Positions 1-11,600 of a stretch of 33,293 bases of DNA are shown in pieces. The notes below the pieces were generated by a model, which saw only the letters and a list, made by a program, of their open reading frames with translations, ran no database searches and was not told where the DNA came from. The DNA is from Scenedesmus sp. ARA3 (Eukaryota; Chlorophyta; Chlorophyceae; Sphaeropleales; Scenedesmaceae). Where the stretch lies: contig RWJK01001405.1 in assembly GCA_004335835.1 (NCBI GenBank), positions 1-33,293 of the forward strand, written 5' to 3'. Numbering within the stretch: the first letter of the stretch is position 1; each line of letters opens with the position of its first letter. The position numbers were made by a program, and so were the translations under genes.

Positions 1-3000
1 CTGCTGGGGCAACTCCACAGGCGCTTGGCAGGCGCTGTGCAACTCAGGCAACTGGACCATCACGACACCACCAGGATCCGGCTGCAGGCGTGAGTCTGAT
101 GGCTTGATGTCTTTCAAGAAGACCGGTGGTCCTTGATAGCTCTTGTTGTTCGTCTCTGCCCAGCCAGCCTGTCATTGGCGCCCCAACGGGCGAGGTTAGT
201 TGTGTAACTTTCAAACTGTAAGCTGCACGCTGTATGGCATCCGCATCTGCTGCTTGGCAGTCTTCAGCGCTGATGTTGCTGTAGCTATTGTAGCTGCATC
301 TACGTCAGACAGCCAAATATTCACTCTGTGTCTTTCAACAGACGGTCATGCCGCTTATCATGCTGATGCAGTGAAGACATGCCCAGGCTCACCCCCTGCA
401 CAGGACTTGACTCTAGGCTGGAATACCAGCTGCACCAACGCTGTGCATGGCACCGTCTGCGAGTCAAACTGCACGGCCAACGCAACAGGGCTGGCCAGGG
501 CTCTGTGCAGTAATGGCAGCTGGGTCATCTCACAAGAATCAACCTGTGCACGTGAGTTGGTACCCTATGTGACGTGCTGTTGACCAGTTTGTGTGGTTTG
601 GTCAAGGCTGCCTGCTGCTATCCACCATGCAAGTAAAAGGTTGGACATTCTGCTGTGCGATGAGCTGCGGATGTGCTACATGCGGCATGCGTTTCTGCTT
701 CAGACTATATTTGTAGGAGCTGCTTTTGTACGTACGGCAATGCTGTGAACCTGCTGCTTGTTGTCACACTGAGAGACGCTCTTGCTAAGCAGCTGAAGCT
801 GTAATACCTATTGCTTTTTGGTGTGGGCTACCACACAGGCAGTAGTGCACAGCAGCTCACCAATCATATTGTATTGGCACACCTTGCAAAAGCAGCAGCC
901 TCTGTCAGGCCCTGCAGTTGCCTCCCCATCTTCCGCCATGCTGACATGCGTGCATCCGTGACGTGTCCGCCGTCGTGCATGCTGCAGTGAGAGTGTGCCC
1001 AGGGTTGCCAGCTGTACCTCCCAATGCTGCCTCCAATTGGAACGCCAGCTGCGCCAACCTGACGGTGGGTTCTCAGTGCAGGCTCGCCTGTGCTGCCAAC
1101 ACCACGGGCATTGGCTACATGGCGTTCTGCCGAAGTAGCACCAACTGGACTGTCACAGGAGAATGCTCATGTGAGTTTACACCGGCACAACAAGCTTGCA
1201 AGCTTAAATTTCTTGATTCTTGTGGTATGCAACCTGCACCAACGTTGCAACCGTTGCAACCTACAACACCATGACGCTGCTTGCGCGCGTGTTTCAGATG
1301 TTGAGAAGTGTGGACAGCATGTAGGGGATGATTACTCTTTCTTGTGTGCTGCACAAGTGATTTTGCTGAAGGCACCAGTGAACTCCAGTCAGCAGGTTTG
1401 CAGGTGCTGCAAGCAGCGGCACACCAGCAATCTGTCAGCAGCAACGGTAATGCTGCACTGCAGCCGCCAGCTACTTCCTGACCTGGCTCAAGCAATGCGC
1501 AAAGCCTGCTTTGAGACACACTCTACGCCCCGACGTTTACCTGCACGCTGATTCCAATCATAACTTGCATGCACTGACCTTTGTTGATACAATCTTAGCT
1601 ATGGTTGCATGCCAGGCTGCGGCACATTTCCGTGCTCTATCTGTCAGCCTTAGACTGCAAGATTGCTTTTGCGCAACTGACGCTGCTTCAGTGACGCATG
1701 CCAGCTGCCAATGTCCAGCTGCTGCAGCACTGCATGTAACATCCGTATGGTGCATGTGTGACAAAACCATACGTGTTGTCTTCATGAATCACATCTCATC
1801 AAGCCACATCACATCACATCACATGACATAACAAGCCCTCACATCATGTTGAAATCGTCAAATGCTGTCTGCTGTGGCCTTCACTGGTGCTGCCATGCTC
1901 ATCCAGGCTGCATAGCCGATCCACCAGCCGCACTGGTGCTATACGCAGCATGGGATTGTGGCGACAACACCGCAAACGGTAGAGAATGCACAGCAGCAGG
2001 CTGCACACCTGGCTATGCTGCTGTCGGTCCAATCACTGCCACATGTCAAGATGGTGTCTGGGGCTCCCCCACGGGCAGCTGCTCAGCAGTGCCTGCTGTT
2101 GGCAGCCCATATACAGCGCCTGGCCTTTCGATGGACCTGGCGTCTGGGCAGCGGATGATGATTGGGTTGCCAGAGTGGTACGATGTCATCGCCGACAACT
2201 GGTTTGCCGGGTCAGTGTCTGTTTCTGCAGATGCTGGCTATACATGGACCGTTCCTGCGTCTTCTCCAGCTAACAGGTGGGAGGCAGTGACAATGTCATG
2301 CTGTGGCACCAGGCAGTTTGCACTGTCGGGTCTGGTGTCTGGCTATGCACAGGGAGGGCTCTGGGTTAGCTTGGACGCAGGCGTCACTTGGAGCCGCATT
2401 GTGATCCCCAGTGTCGCAGCAATGGCTGATGTGCATCAGTCAGTGTCAGCGAATGACGCAGGCACCCGCGTTGCCGTCGGCACAACGCAGCAAGTGCTCC
2501 TGGGGGAAGACAGTGGGGCAGGGCAGTTCCGCTGGAGGCAGATCCTCGTCACAGATGCATCGATGAGCGCTGCGATGAATGGGGACGTGGTGGTTGCATG
2601 GGTTGATGACCGCAGTGACAGGCCCGACTTGTTGGACCTGCGCAAGGTCTTGTACATCAGTGTGGATGGCGGCAGCAACTGGGTACAGCGGACGCCTGCT
2701 GCTGCAGCATCAAGCTCAGAGTCGCTCTGGGTGCAGCCACAGTGGCGGCAAGTGGCAGTCAGTGCTGATGGATTCCGCATGGCAGCATTACGCGGTTCTG
2801 GGGAGCCGTACCTAGCACAAGGCAGCATCTATATCAGCAGCAATGCAGGCCGTGATTGGGTGCGGTATGACCTAGGCTCTCCTCTTGGCGGTTGTTTGAC
2901 TATGTCACGTGATGGTCGCTACATTGTGGCTGCAGGCGGCATGTCGTCGGGTTCAGAGTTTGCAGACACATTGTGGATCAGCGCAGACGCAGGTGTTACT

Positions 3001-3243
3001 TGGCAGCAACAGTCCAGGGTGTTCAGCCAGGTATTTGACGTAGCCTGCAGCTCTAATTGCTCCACGTTGGCAGTGTTAGGCACCGCCCTGGGCGAGTCCA
3101 GCATAGCTGTGCACGTCAGGTACAACTTCTCAACAGCCTTCCAGCGGTCAAGGAACCTACCAGGGTCAGCAGCCTGCGGCAGGTCTTACTCGCCCAAGCA
3201 AATCCTACACATTGCAGTTTCCACATGCAATCCTTGTGGCTGA
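1..3243 (+). CDS. CCP/Sushi and Asp-box (BNR) repeat protein, 5' end outside window
   Basis: Exons 1-89, 372-551, 988-1170 and 1907-3243 (stop TGA). The first exon is the tail of a CCP (Sushi) module. The next two each encode one module with the pattern CPG..., WN.SC, GS/GT.C, C..NTTG, C, W, C. Exons 2 and 3 are phase 1-1, so modules can be added without frame change. The last exon opens with a further CCP-like module (residues CGDN...TGSC), then about 380 residues with five Asp-boxes: SADAGYTW, SLDAGVTW, SVDGGSNW, SSNAGRDW and SADAGVTW. Asp-box blades form beta-propellers in sialidases, sortilins and photosystem-assembly factors. With CCP modules a secreted or cell-surface adhesion or glycan-binding role is likely, but no catalytic sialidase residues were identified. 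The start and any signal peptide lie left of the window. The 736-nt intron 1171-1906 may hide another exon. Confidence 0.8.
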
Positions 3244-3498
3244 TGCATGGGCAGCGCTGACAGACGGGCACTATAACTTGTTGAGCAAAACGCGCCTGCA
3301 TATTGGCTTCAGCATACTGTGTTGTGGCTTCGTTGACGGGTGACTATTGTGATACCTTTACTTAATGTACTCCATTCATTGAGGGTGAACGCGGTGTGAG
3401 CTGTCGTGTATTGAACTTCCCATGCATGTTGTTGACAGTAATTACTTAAAAGATTACGGTCAGTTGCATGCAAACAGGCCATTCACACCTCTACTAGG

Positions 3499-3775
3499 TT
3501 GGTGTAACCAGGCACAAGACCAGCACAGCCAAACTCGAGCCCTGCCAAGAAACGACAGCACGGCACCGGCGAACCAGACCACCGCAAAAAGCCACGCTTT
3601 AGATGAGCGCACGCAAGCGATACGCCCCGCTTGCGCCCTAAGGTGCAAGTGGACGGGTAGAGGGTGTGGAGCCCAGGGGCGCCGCCCCTGGCCACACACA
3701 CCCTCTTAGCCTTAACTTACCCAGGAGCTGCAGAGCTGCCTGGGTAGTCACTCACTCACTCACTTGGTGTAACCA
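3499..3775 (+). mobile_element. Hairpin-rich SINE-like insert with 12-bp direct repeats and (CACT)n tail
   Basis: TTGGTGTAACCA occurs at 3499-3510 and again at 3764-3775, like a target-site duplication. The 253 nt between them end in a short ACTC/CACT microsatellite (about 3748-3763), as tails of some non-LTR elements do. The body holds three strong stems. One is 3612-3619 with 3628-3635. The second is 3673-3681 with 3683-3691, extended by 3660-3668 with 3697-3705. The third is 3719-3725 with 3739-3745. No long ORF and no convincing tRNA-type A and B boxes were found, only a weak B-box-like ACTCGAGCCC near 3533, so the source RNA is unknown. A solitary structured repeat is the alternative. 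Confidence 0.5.
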
Positions 3776-4131
3776 CGTTGTTTTTGTGACGCTCGGGTGT
3801 TGTTTTACGGCCGCTGCATGTGTGGTCAGAACAGGCAGGGAAGTTCGTGCCAGGAAACACTGTACAGTGTTACATGTATGAAGTTATTGAGGCTGTGATT
3901 TGCCACAAGCTTGCTCAACGTCAACGCAGACGATGACTGTCAACAGGCAGAATGTGTTGGCACATACTGGGACTTGCTTGGGTAACCTCAATCATCTGGG
4001 AGCCGCACACATGCGCACCAACAGCCAACCGTTGTACAACATACGTGCTGCACCTGACAATTAATGTCAAGGATTGTGCAGTTCGCATTGATAAATCTTG
4101 ACGTCAGCCCAGCTTAATGGTGGTTACTCAA

Positions 4132-4136
4132 TTACA
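4132..4136 (-). terminator. Polyadenylation signal TGTAA for the HAD gene
   Basis: TTACA on the plus strand is TGTAA on the minus strand, about 90 nt downstream of the HAD stop codon. TGTAA is the standard poly(A) signal of chlorophycean nuclear genes. Confidence 0.5.
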
Positions 4137-4224
4137 ACCAAAGCCAACCAATAAAACATATTCACGAGCTAGAAGATGCTCAAGATTGTCAACCACGTCA
4201 AGAGCAATGGGGCTGCCAGGTCGG

Positions 4225-4513
4225 TCAACCCCGCCAGGCGATGCAGTCCATCACTGCATCGCTGTTGCCCACCCCCAGCATGTCTGCAAGCCCCACCTCT
4301 GACAGCAGCCCCAGCTGCGGGCAGGCCAGCGCCTTAGCACGCAGGCTGGGGGCACCACACGCCCACTCGCCAACCTGCAGGACCACCTGCTGCTGCTTCT
4401 GCATGTCTGCTGTCTGTGCCGCAGGTGCCCTACAAAGCTCTATCTGCTGCTGCACCAGCTGAGCTTTGCTGGGACTGCTAAGGATGAAGGTAAGTGCAAC
4501 TGACTCGTCCCCT

Positions 4514-4544
<31 letters not shown>

Positions 4545-6219
4545 CCAGCAGCTGCTGCGCACACTGCGCTAGTGACAAGCCCTGCACTATGCTCACAGCA
4601 CCAGGCGCCGCTTGGCTGCTGCGGAGGCCAGCTGCAGCGAGTGCAGCTTGCGTTACTGACAATGGGTAAGGGGATGCTACCACTGCCTGGTGCTGGCTGC
4701 TGAGGATTGCCTGCACGATTGAGGTGTAAGGCTGCACCACCAGTGAGCCTTCACTGTCAGGTAAACTGCTTGCTGCAGCTGCAGCTGCAGGGGCAACAGC
4801 CGTTGCAGCTGCTGTGCTTCTGCTGCTAGGAGCCTGTCTACTATTGCTGCTGCTGCTGCTGCTGCTTGAGGGGCTACCGCTGCTACTGCTGGCAGGTGAT
4901 TGTGCTTGTGTCGAGTTGCTGGCGCTGCTGCCGCCGTGGCATGCACCTGCACAGTCCAGCACCTGCCAATCCAGTGCCGCCAGCACCTGCAGCCAGCATG
5001 CAATCCTCAGGCGCTTGAGCAAATGCAGCACAGCTCAGCAAGTGTACAGCGCAATTGCAACAGGCAGCTGTGGTGCTTACCAGCCATTGCTGGCAAGGCG
5101 TGCCGCTGTGTGCCGCAGCAGCTGTTTGCTGCCGCAACTGGTGGCTTGCATGCAGCTGCAACCTGACCAACGACTATGTAGCCCAGACAATGCTGTCTGC
5201 AACCCAACAGGCAGCACCAACCCCACACAGTTACACTGCTCCTCTGTACATCTCCTAAAACATCAATAGCTGGCATGCGTACATGACTCCGACTCGATTG
5301 CTTCACGGACGCCCGCACCTGCTGGTAGGCCTGCTGCAGCTGCTGCTGCAGCTCTTCAGGCGTCAGGCCTGCGGCCCTGCTCCAGCGCAGCAGGCAGGTG
5401 GGTTGGATCTCACTGCCCCAGTGCTCACGGATCTCCTGCACTAGCAGGGGCCTGCTGCCGCTGTGCCGCACAGGGCGGCCCACAACTGGGCCTGCACGGC
5501 CTGACACGCTGCGGCTGCCTGCAGTGCAAAGCGCACATACTAGAAGGTTTCACACCAAGCTGTTTAGCACAGAACCCGGCTAAGCCTGTAGTATGCTACT
5601 GGCATGGAAGTAGCAGCAAGCATCACATTGTGGTCCAACTGGACGCAGGGTGGAGGTGCTGATGGCTGCCAACATGCAGCCCGACGACAGCTTGCCATCC
5701 AGCAATTGTCTGCTGCATAGACGCTTAAAACCAGCTATAAGTACAATGAAGATCTAGCTGCCCGCTAGATCTCAATGATGCGGCCTCATCTTGGGCTGGC
5801 GATGCAGCGCAAGCAAGGTCAAACTGCAGCTGCCTGGGCACAGGTTGTACCGGCTCACCTACGACGCCCTCCTCAGCAAGCAGCCGCATCAGCAGTGCTG
5901 CTTCGTAAGCAGGGTGCTGCACCACTGGCAGCAGCTGCGCCATGATTTTGGTGTACAATGTATGTGAGCCTGGCACCAGGGACTCCTGTCCTGCAGCTGA
6001 GCAGGCAGCAGGCACATGCTGCCAGCACTCTTGCCCCACACGGCAATACAGCGGCTCCAATCCTGACAGTATCGTGTCGATGTCGAAGCAAAATATATGT
6101 TTGCTGGCTGAGGCTGTGACAGTGCCTGCTCGAATTGAGCACAGTACAGATGGCCTGCTGGCAGCAAGATGTGAGGTGTGCCTGGCACAGAAAAGTTTGG
6201 AATTCTGTACATTAAGCAT
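4225..6219 (-). CDS. Plastid/cyanobacterial-type HAD-like protein
   Basis: Exons 6219-5859, 5518-5307 and 4986-4225 join in phase to 444 residues. The start is the ATG at 6219, followed by about 40 residues rich in S, R and A that look like an organelle transit peptide. HAD motif I follows as FDIDTILSG, keeping the DxD pair. The order FDID, then PAYEAALLMRLL, then EIREHWG and LTPEELQQQLQQAY, then LDWQVLDCAG, then SIVQAILSSQ, then VLQVGEWACG matches a family of HAD-like hydrolases shared by cyanobacteria and plastid organisms, as I recall it. The last exon contains an Ala/Ser-rich insert and a ten-residue poly-Q. The acidic pair expected after the late hydrophobic strand is replaced by LTFILSSPSK, so activity is doubtful. 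The gene is divergent from the ubiquitin-like gene across 306 bp. Substrate unknown. Confidence 0.68.
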
Positions 6220-6525
6220 TGTGCGTTTGGATCTTTAATGCAGAGTCAGAGTCACTAGCGTGTCACTCGAACGAGACTTTCGACGTGTTTGCAAGCGCTT
6301 ACAAGCGACCATACGTTGTAATTGATGAAAGAACTGCTTACAATCATGTTGTGACTCAAACACACGTGCCCAGTTCAAACTGAACACAGCAGCAAGCACA
6401 ACCCTGACATGTCATTGTCTCTGCAGCTGCCTGTGAGAGCGCCCGATAGTGCATTCGGCCGTTCCTGAACCGTATTCTTGATTCTGCCCTGACGCCTAAC
6501 ATATACGAAGGCACTGTACTGCAGT
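6220..6525. promoter_or_regulatory. Divergent promoter region, HAD gene / ubiquitin-like gene
   Basis: The 306 bp between two head-to-head start codons must hold both 5' UTRs and promoters. No convincing TATA box was seen. It has short ACAAGCG-type repeats around 6290-6310. Confidence 0.4.
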
Positions 6526-7338
6526 ATGCCACTACCTGTGCTGTTGAGGTCCCAAACCGACAGGTGGCAACAACAGCAACACGCAAGTTCAGAAACGCAA
6601 CATCAAAACGCAATAGCTCATCTTTATGTTGCTCTGCGTGCAGGCAGCTACTCAACACTGCCTTAGATCCTGCCATTTCCACAGCAGCAGAACTCAAGGT
6701 GATGACAGCACCAGCAGCCATAGACACCAGCAACGGTAGCAGCAGCACCCGCAGCTGGTAACAGCCCCGACGTGTACAACGAGCATATTTATTGCACTAC
6801 CTGCGATCATGGTTCTGGACGCGCACAGCAGCAGCGCAGCAGCAGACACAGCAGGCTTCTTGGCAGGCATCTTTGCAGCCTGCGCACACTAGCATATCCT
6901 GGCAATGCAAGTGGACGGCATGCAACACTCATAACACATGCAACATGATCAATTTTCCTTTCAGGCAGAGGTTGCCCAGTTTCAGGGCCTGCCTGCCTCC
7001 TGTGTGACTCAGGTGTGTGGTGGACAGCAGTGGATGGTGGCACCCCGCTGCCTAGACAGCTGCAGGAATGCAGCTGCGCTGTTGTGCCGAGCTGCAGCAG
7101 CAATGCAGCATGAAAGGCAGTCAAATCTAGCCACGTCGCATTCACTGTGAGCCAGCACCTAGCGCAGTCCATGCTGCAGTGTCACGCTGCGACAAGGAGC
7201 CTAGGCATGCGGTCGGGATCGTGCTGCAGAGCTGGTCGCAAGCTGGGCTTTTTGCCGCCACACAGATGCCGCCGAATCCATTGCTGCCGACTCCGCTGCT
7301 GCAGACACTACTTCTTCTGACTCTGCTCCTGCCGACTC

Positions 7339-7391
<53 letters not shown>

Positions 7392-8228
7392 CCAGGTGTC
7401 CTGGCAGGGTGAGGAGCTGCAGGACAGGCAGACGCTGCGGGAGGCGGGTCTGAGCAGCTGCATTGCGAACGTGCAGGTGACAATAATGCGTGGCACACAT
7501 CAAGCGACTGCAGACGTACAATGCTACTCACTCATGCCTCTGTTCTGCATGTCGCATTGAGTGGGAGCAACGTGCATACTACGTTCCTGTCGTGCTGCAC
7601 CACAGTGGGGATTCCGCCGCTTTGCAGCCGTTGGTTGCTGTGGCAGTGGTGCTCCTATGCTTTTCAGCGCTTTCAAAGCTGCGCAGGTCAACACTTTCAT
7701 TAGACAGCATACACTGGTGCCGTGCCTGGCTCTGTGCTGCAGGCAGCAGGCTGCCAGCTGTTCCCCAACAACTGGTTCCAGTCGTCACCAGCCAAGACTT
7801 ACACCAAGGTGGGCACTGGGCAACACACATGAAAGTGGGTGTGCGTGTTTTCTCGCTCAAGTGATTGCTGTCCTGCGATGCTGCTGCAGCGACAGCTGCG
7901 CGCTGCTCTCTTCTCGCCCTGCAATCCTCTGCTGTTTGGCCCTGCAGACCTCACCTGCCTAGTCTTGGCCACCTCTCCTGCTGTGCTGGTGCTGTATCCT
8001 GCCCTGCCTTGGCCCTACACACCTGCCCTGCCACCAGCTGCATACCCCTCCTGTCTTTGACCTGCTCGCCTGCCCTGCCTTTGTCCTGCTACCTCTTGAA
8101 CACCTGCCTGCCAGGTGCTGGACATCACGTGGCCGCCGCTGCGCCAGGCAGACTACGCTATTAGCATCGCCTGGCTGGCAGCAGCACTGGCAGCGCTGGC
8201 AGCAGCCAACACACTGCTCGGCAGCTAA
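6526..8228 (+). CDS. Small ubiquitin-like, tail-anchored membrane protein
   Basis: Exons 6526-6563, 6644-6698, 6965-7012, 7396-7476, 7743-7808 and 8115-8228 join in phase to 133 residues ending at TAA 8226-8228. Residues 1-75 follow a ubiquitin fold: LDPAISTAAELK (theta-AELK helix start), AEVAQFQGLPA, then VSWQGEELQDRQTL and REAGL. These parallel ubiquitin's TLEV...VKAKIQD...G.P, then F.GK.LED.RTL. The C-terminal exon ends in a hydrophobic helix, ISIAWLAAALAALAAANTLL, typical of tail-anchored membrane proteins. No C-terminal diglycine is present, so it is not a conjugated modifier. The exact function was not recognised. Exon 4 could extend a few codons (IANVQVTIM) with a shifted next acceptor. 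A CTG-rich run at 7340-7391 lies in the intron before exon 4. The gene precedes the dihydrofolate synthase ORF by only 54 nt. Confidence 0.62.
7336..7391. repeat. CTG triplet tract in an intron
   Basis: Nearly pure CTG/TTG repeats lie directly before the acceptor at 7395 and probably act as the polypyrimidine-like tract. The long Leu or Gln ORFs read through it are not genes. Confidence 0.8.
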
Positions 8229-8282
8229 ACACCAGCAGTGGCAGCAGCTCGTCAGCAGTTTGGTGCAGCAAGGCGAGCCCAC

Positions 8283-8610
8283 ATGCTGGCGCTTGCCGCT
8301 TCAGCAGCTGCCGCTGCTCAGCGTGCAACGACTGCAAGTAGAGCGCCACACTTTGCTGCATTGTCAGCAGCAGTGCTGGTCACGTGCAATGCAGCCAGCA
8401 AGCTTTCTCTGGTTGAAGCGGTTGCAGCCAGCTTCAGCAGCAGCAGTCCTACTACTGGTGCTGCTGTTGATGCTCAGCCTGCTTCAGACAGGCCTGGTCA
8501 GGCTTTCCTGGCAAGCCTTATCGACTATGAGAAGCTGGGAGTGCCGACAGCAGCCGGCGTGGAGAGCAGCAGTCAAAGTGGCAGCAGCTGCAGCATCGGC
8601 AACAACAGCA

Positions 8611-8645
<35 letters not shown>

Positions 8646-11600
8646 TCAAAGTTTGACCTGCGTGTGATGCGGCAGCTGCTAGCAGAGATGGGGAACCCTC
8701 AGCAGCAGCTGAAGGTGGTGCATGTGGCTGGCACCAAAGGCAAAGGCAGTGTGGTGATGCTGCTGAGTGCGATTCTCAGGGCAGCTGGCCTGAAAGTCGG
8801 CACTTATACTAGCCCACACCTGTTTGATATCAGGGAGAGGGTGGTGGTTGGGGCCAGTGCTGCTGGTGCTGCTGCTAGGGATGCTGCAGCAGTGAGTGAG
8901 GGTGACTGGGAAGCTCTCGCAGTGCAGGCACAGACTGCAGTACAATCCATGCAGCAACGGCAGCAGCAGCAGCAACACCAGCAGCAGAAGCAGGGTTCGG
9001 CAGATGATCCTGTCACCACAAGCAACAGCGGCAGTCCAAGCCACTTTGAGGTTGTCACTGCCATGGCTCTGAAGCGCTTCGTGCAGCAGCACGTTGACAT
9101 AGCAGTCATTGAAACAGGGCTGGGTGGTGCCACAGATGCCACCAATGTGTTTGGCCCTGAGCAGTTGCAGCTTGCTGTGCTGACAGCGATAGGGTTGGAC
9201 CATGTCGAGGCTCTTGGAGGCAGCTTGCGCAGCATTGCAGCAGCAAAAGCAGGCATCATGAAGGCAGGGGTGCCGGTGGTGGTGGGGCCACAAGGTGGCC
9301 TTGGCAGCAGTCCTGATGCAGCAGCAGGTGATGTATCCTGCAGCAAACCACCTGAGCAACAACAGCAGCATCAGAAGCGAGGTGACATAGATGTCGACAG
9401 CAGTGCTGAGGTGTGGCAGGTGCTGCGTGCTGCTGCTGGGAGGCCCGACATGCAGTGCCCCGTTGTGGCTGCTGAGCAGGCAGTGCAGGTGAGGAGCATG
9501 CATTACACGACTGGTGAGGAAAGCATCAAGTAATGATGACATTGGGCACCGCGTTGAACAGTGTAGCTGCAAGCAATGATCGTGTCCGTGACATTTACCA
9601 GGGGTCCTTCGGGCAACTGCAGTAGCATGGAGGGAAACATAGCGCGCGCGGCCTGCTCTGTTATGCTTGCTTCTCAGAGCAGTGTTTGTAGCGCCAAATG
9701 CCTAGCTTGCGGGCTGTACCAGCAGCAAACCAGCATGGTCTGTCAATTTCCTGTTGTTTTGCAGGTCACACCTGTGGTACGCAGTAGCAACATCGGCAGC
9801 AACAGCAACATCACAGTGCTCGATGGCCCAGCGCTCAACCTTGCACAACAGAGCATCAGCATATCAGCAGCCATGAGGCCTTTGCAGGACAGCAGCAAGC
9901 AGCAGCAGCAGCAACAGCAAGAGCGATTGTCACTTTCAAATGTGCAGCTACAACTTGTGGGCAGCCATCAGGCCGGCAATGTGCAGACTGCTGTTGCTGC
10001 TGCGCTGCTGCTGCGGCAACGGGGCTGGGCGGGCATCAGCGCGGAGGCGATTGCTGCGGGCTTGCAGCATGCCTGGCTGCCTGGCAGGTTTCAGGTGGGT
10101 CCCAGTGCTACGCTGCCTGGCAGGTTTCAGGTGGGTCCCAGTGCTACGCTGCCTGGCATCAAGCTGAGTGCAGCCCACCATGCTATGCGCGCCTCTTGCA
10201 GATGCACACGTGCATGACACCAAACATGCACTGAACTACGCACACGCGCGCATACAAAACACACGCACATGCGTGCATGGACAAATCATCAACATGCGCA
10301 TACACGCACAAACCTTGGAGCATGTGCACACACGCTTGCATGCATGCACGCGCGCACAAGCGCCGCATGCACGTGCACACATGCAGAATACGCACGCACA
10401 CGTGCACACACAAAAAATTGCAGCACGCGCACACGCACGCGCATGCGCGCGCACACACGCATGCACTCGCGTGCACACACAAGTGTGGAACATGCGCACT
10501 CACATGAATCTGGAACACATGAGCAGACATGCACGCTCGGCGATCGCCCATGCACGCACACACACGCGCGCACGCGCATGCAAGCACCCACGCACGCATG
10601 CATGTGGAGACACACGTGCATACATGCACACACAACCTCATGCATGCATGTAGGACGCACATGCACGCACATGCACGCATACATACTTACACATGTGGAA
10701 CACACATGCCACCACATGCAAACACTTCCGCATGTTGAACAGTTGGCGCGGTTATGGAGCATTTGCGCACACAATAATGTAGATCACGCACGCACGCATG
10801 CATGAAGAAAGCACACGCTTTCCCTTACAGAAAGCCCACGCGCGTGCGTGCGCATGCCGACCACACGCGCACACGCATGCATGCAGAACACACACGCATG
10901 CGCATGTAGTACACGCGCACATGCACGCACGCGCGTGCAAAATGCACGCACGCACACACGCAAACAGTCCCAAACATTGCTGACGCGCTCGCCGATCACA
11001 CGTGAATATTCACACTCACGTAGCGGGCATGTAGAGCGCACCCGCGCGCAAGGTCGCACACACGCACACATGTAGGCACACACGCACGCGCGCACAACCC
11101 GCGCATGCATGCACACACATGGGAATCCACGCATGCATGCACGCACGAGCATGCATGCCCAAATGCATGCACGCACGCACGCAAGCACACACGCAGACGC
11201 ACACCCATTGTACACGCACATTTACGCGCTAATGCGCGCACACGCGCACGTACGCGTGCATGCCATGTACGGTACAACGCAAATATGCTTATGTTAGCGT
11301 TATGCTTGCGCGCATGTTTTACCGAGACACATACTTACGCAAGCGCGTGCGCACATGCATGCACGCACGCGCACGCGCATGTACAACACATAATCAAGCA
11401 CGTGCGTGCGCACACATGTATATAATGTATGTTACCAGGGGGAGCGAAATCCAACTGGCTGGCCATACACAGCAACCAAGCGAACCTGACTGCACACATG
11501 TATACACGCACATGTTGAACATGCATACGTCCTTACACATGCATGCACGCACGCGTGCATGTGCACAGTGGCGCGCGCATGCTCGCGCTTGTAGAACCTG

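Larger units (their letters stand above)
3244..4224. other. Intergenic region between convergent genes, with a SINE-like insert
   Basis: No coding exon was recognised. It separates the (+) CCP/Asp-box gene from the (-) HAD gene. TGTAA, the green-algal polyadenylation signal, occurs at 3503-3507 and 3768-3772, inside the two copies of a 12-bp direct repeat. On the minus strand TGTAA occurs at 4136-4132, about 90 nt beyond the HAD stop and well placed to end that transcript. Confidence 0.5.

Noticed and set aside
6356..6748. 130-codon minus-strand frame with a hydrophobic start (MLLLPLLVSMAAGAV)
   Set aside because: It overlaps the first two exons of the ubiquitin-like gene in antisense and shows no family resemblance, so the signal-peptide look is probably chance.
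7142..7531. Ser/Gln-rich minus-strand frames over the CTG tract
   Set aside because: They are antisense to an intron and an exon of the ubiquitin-like gene and arise from the triplet repeat.
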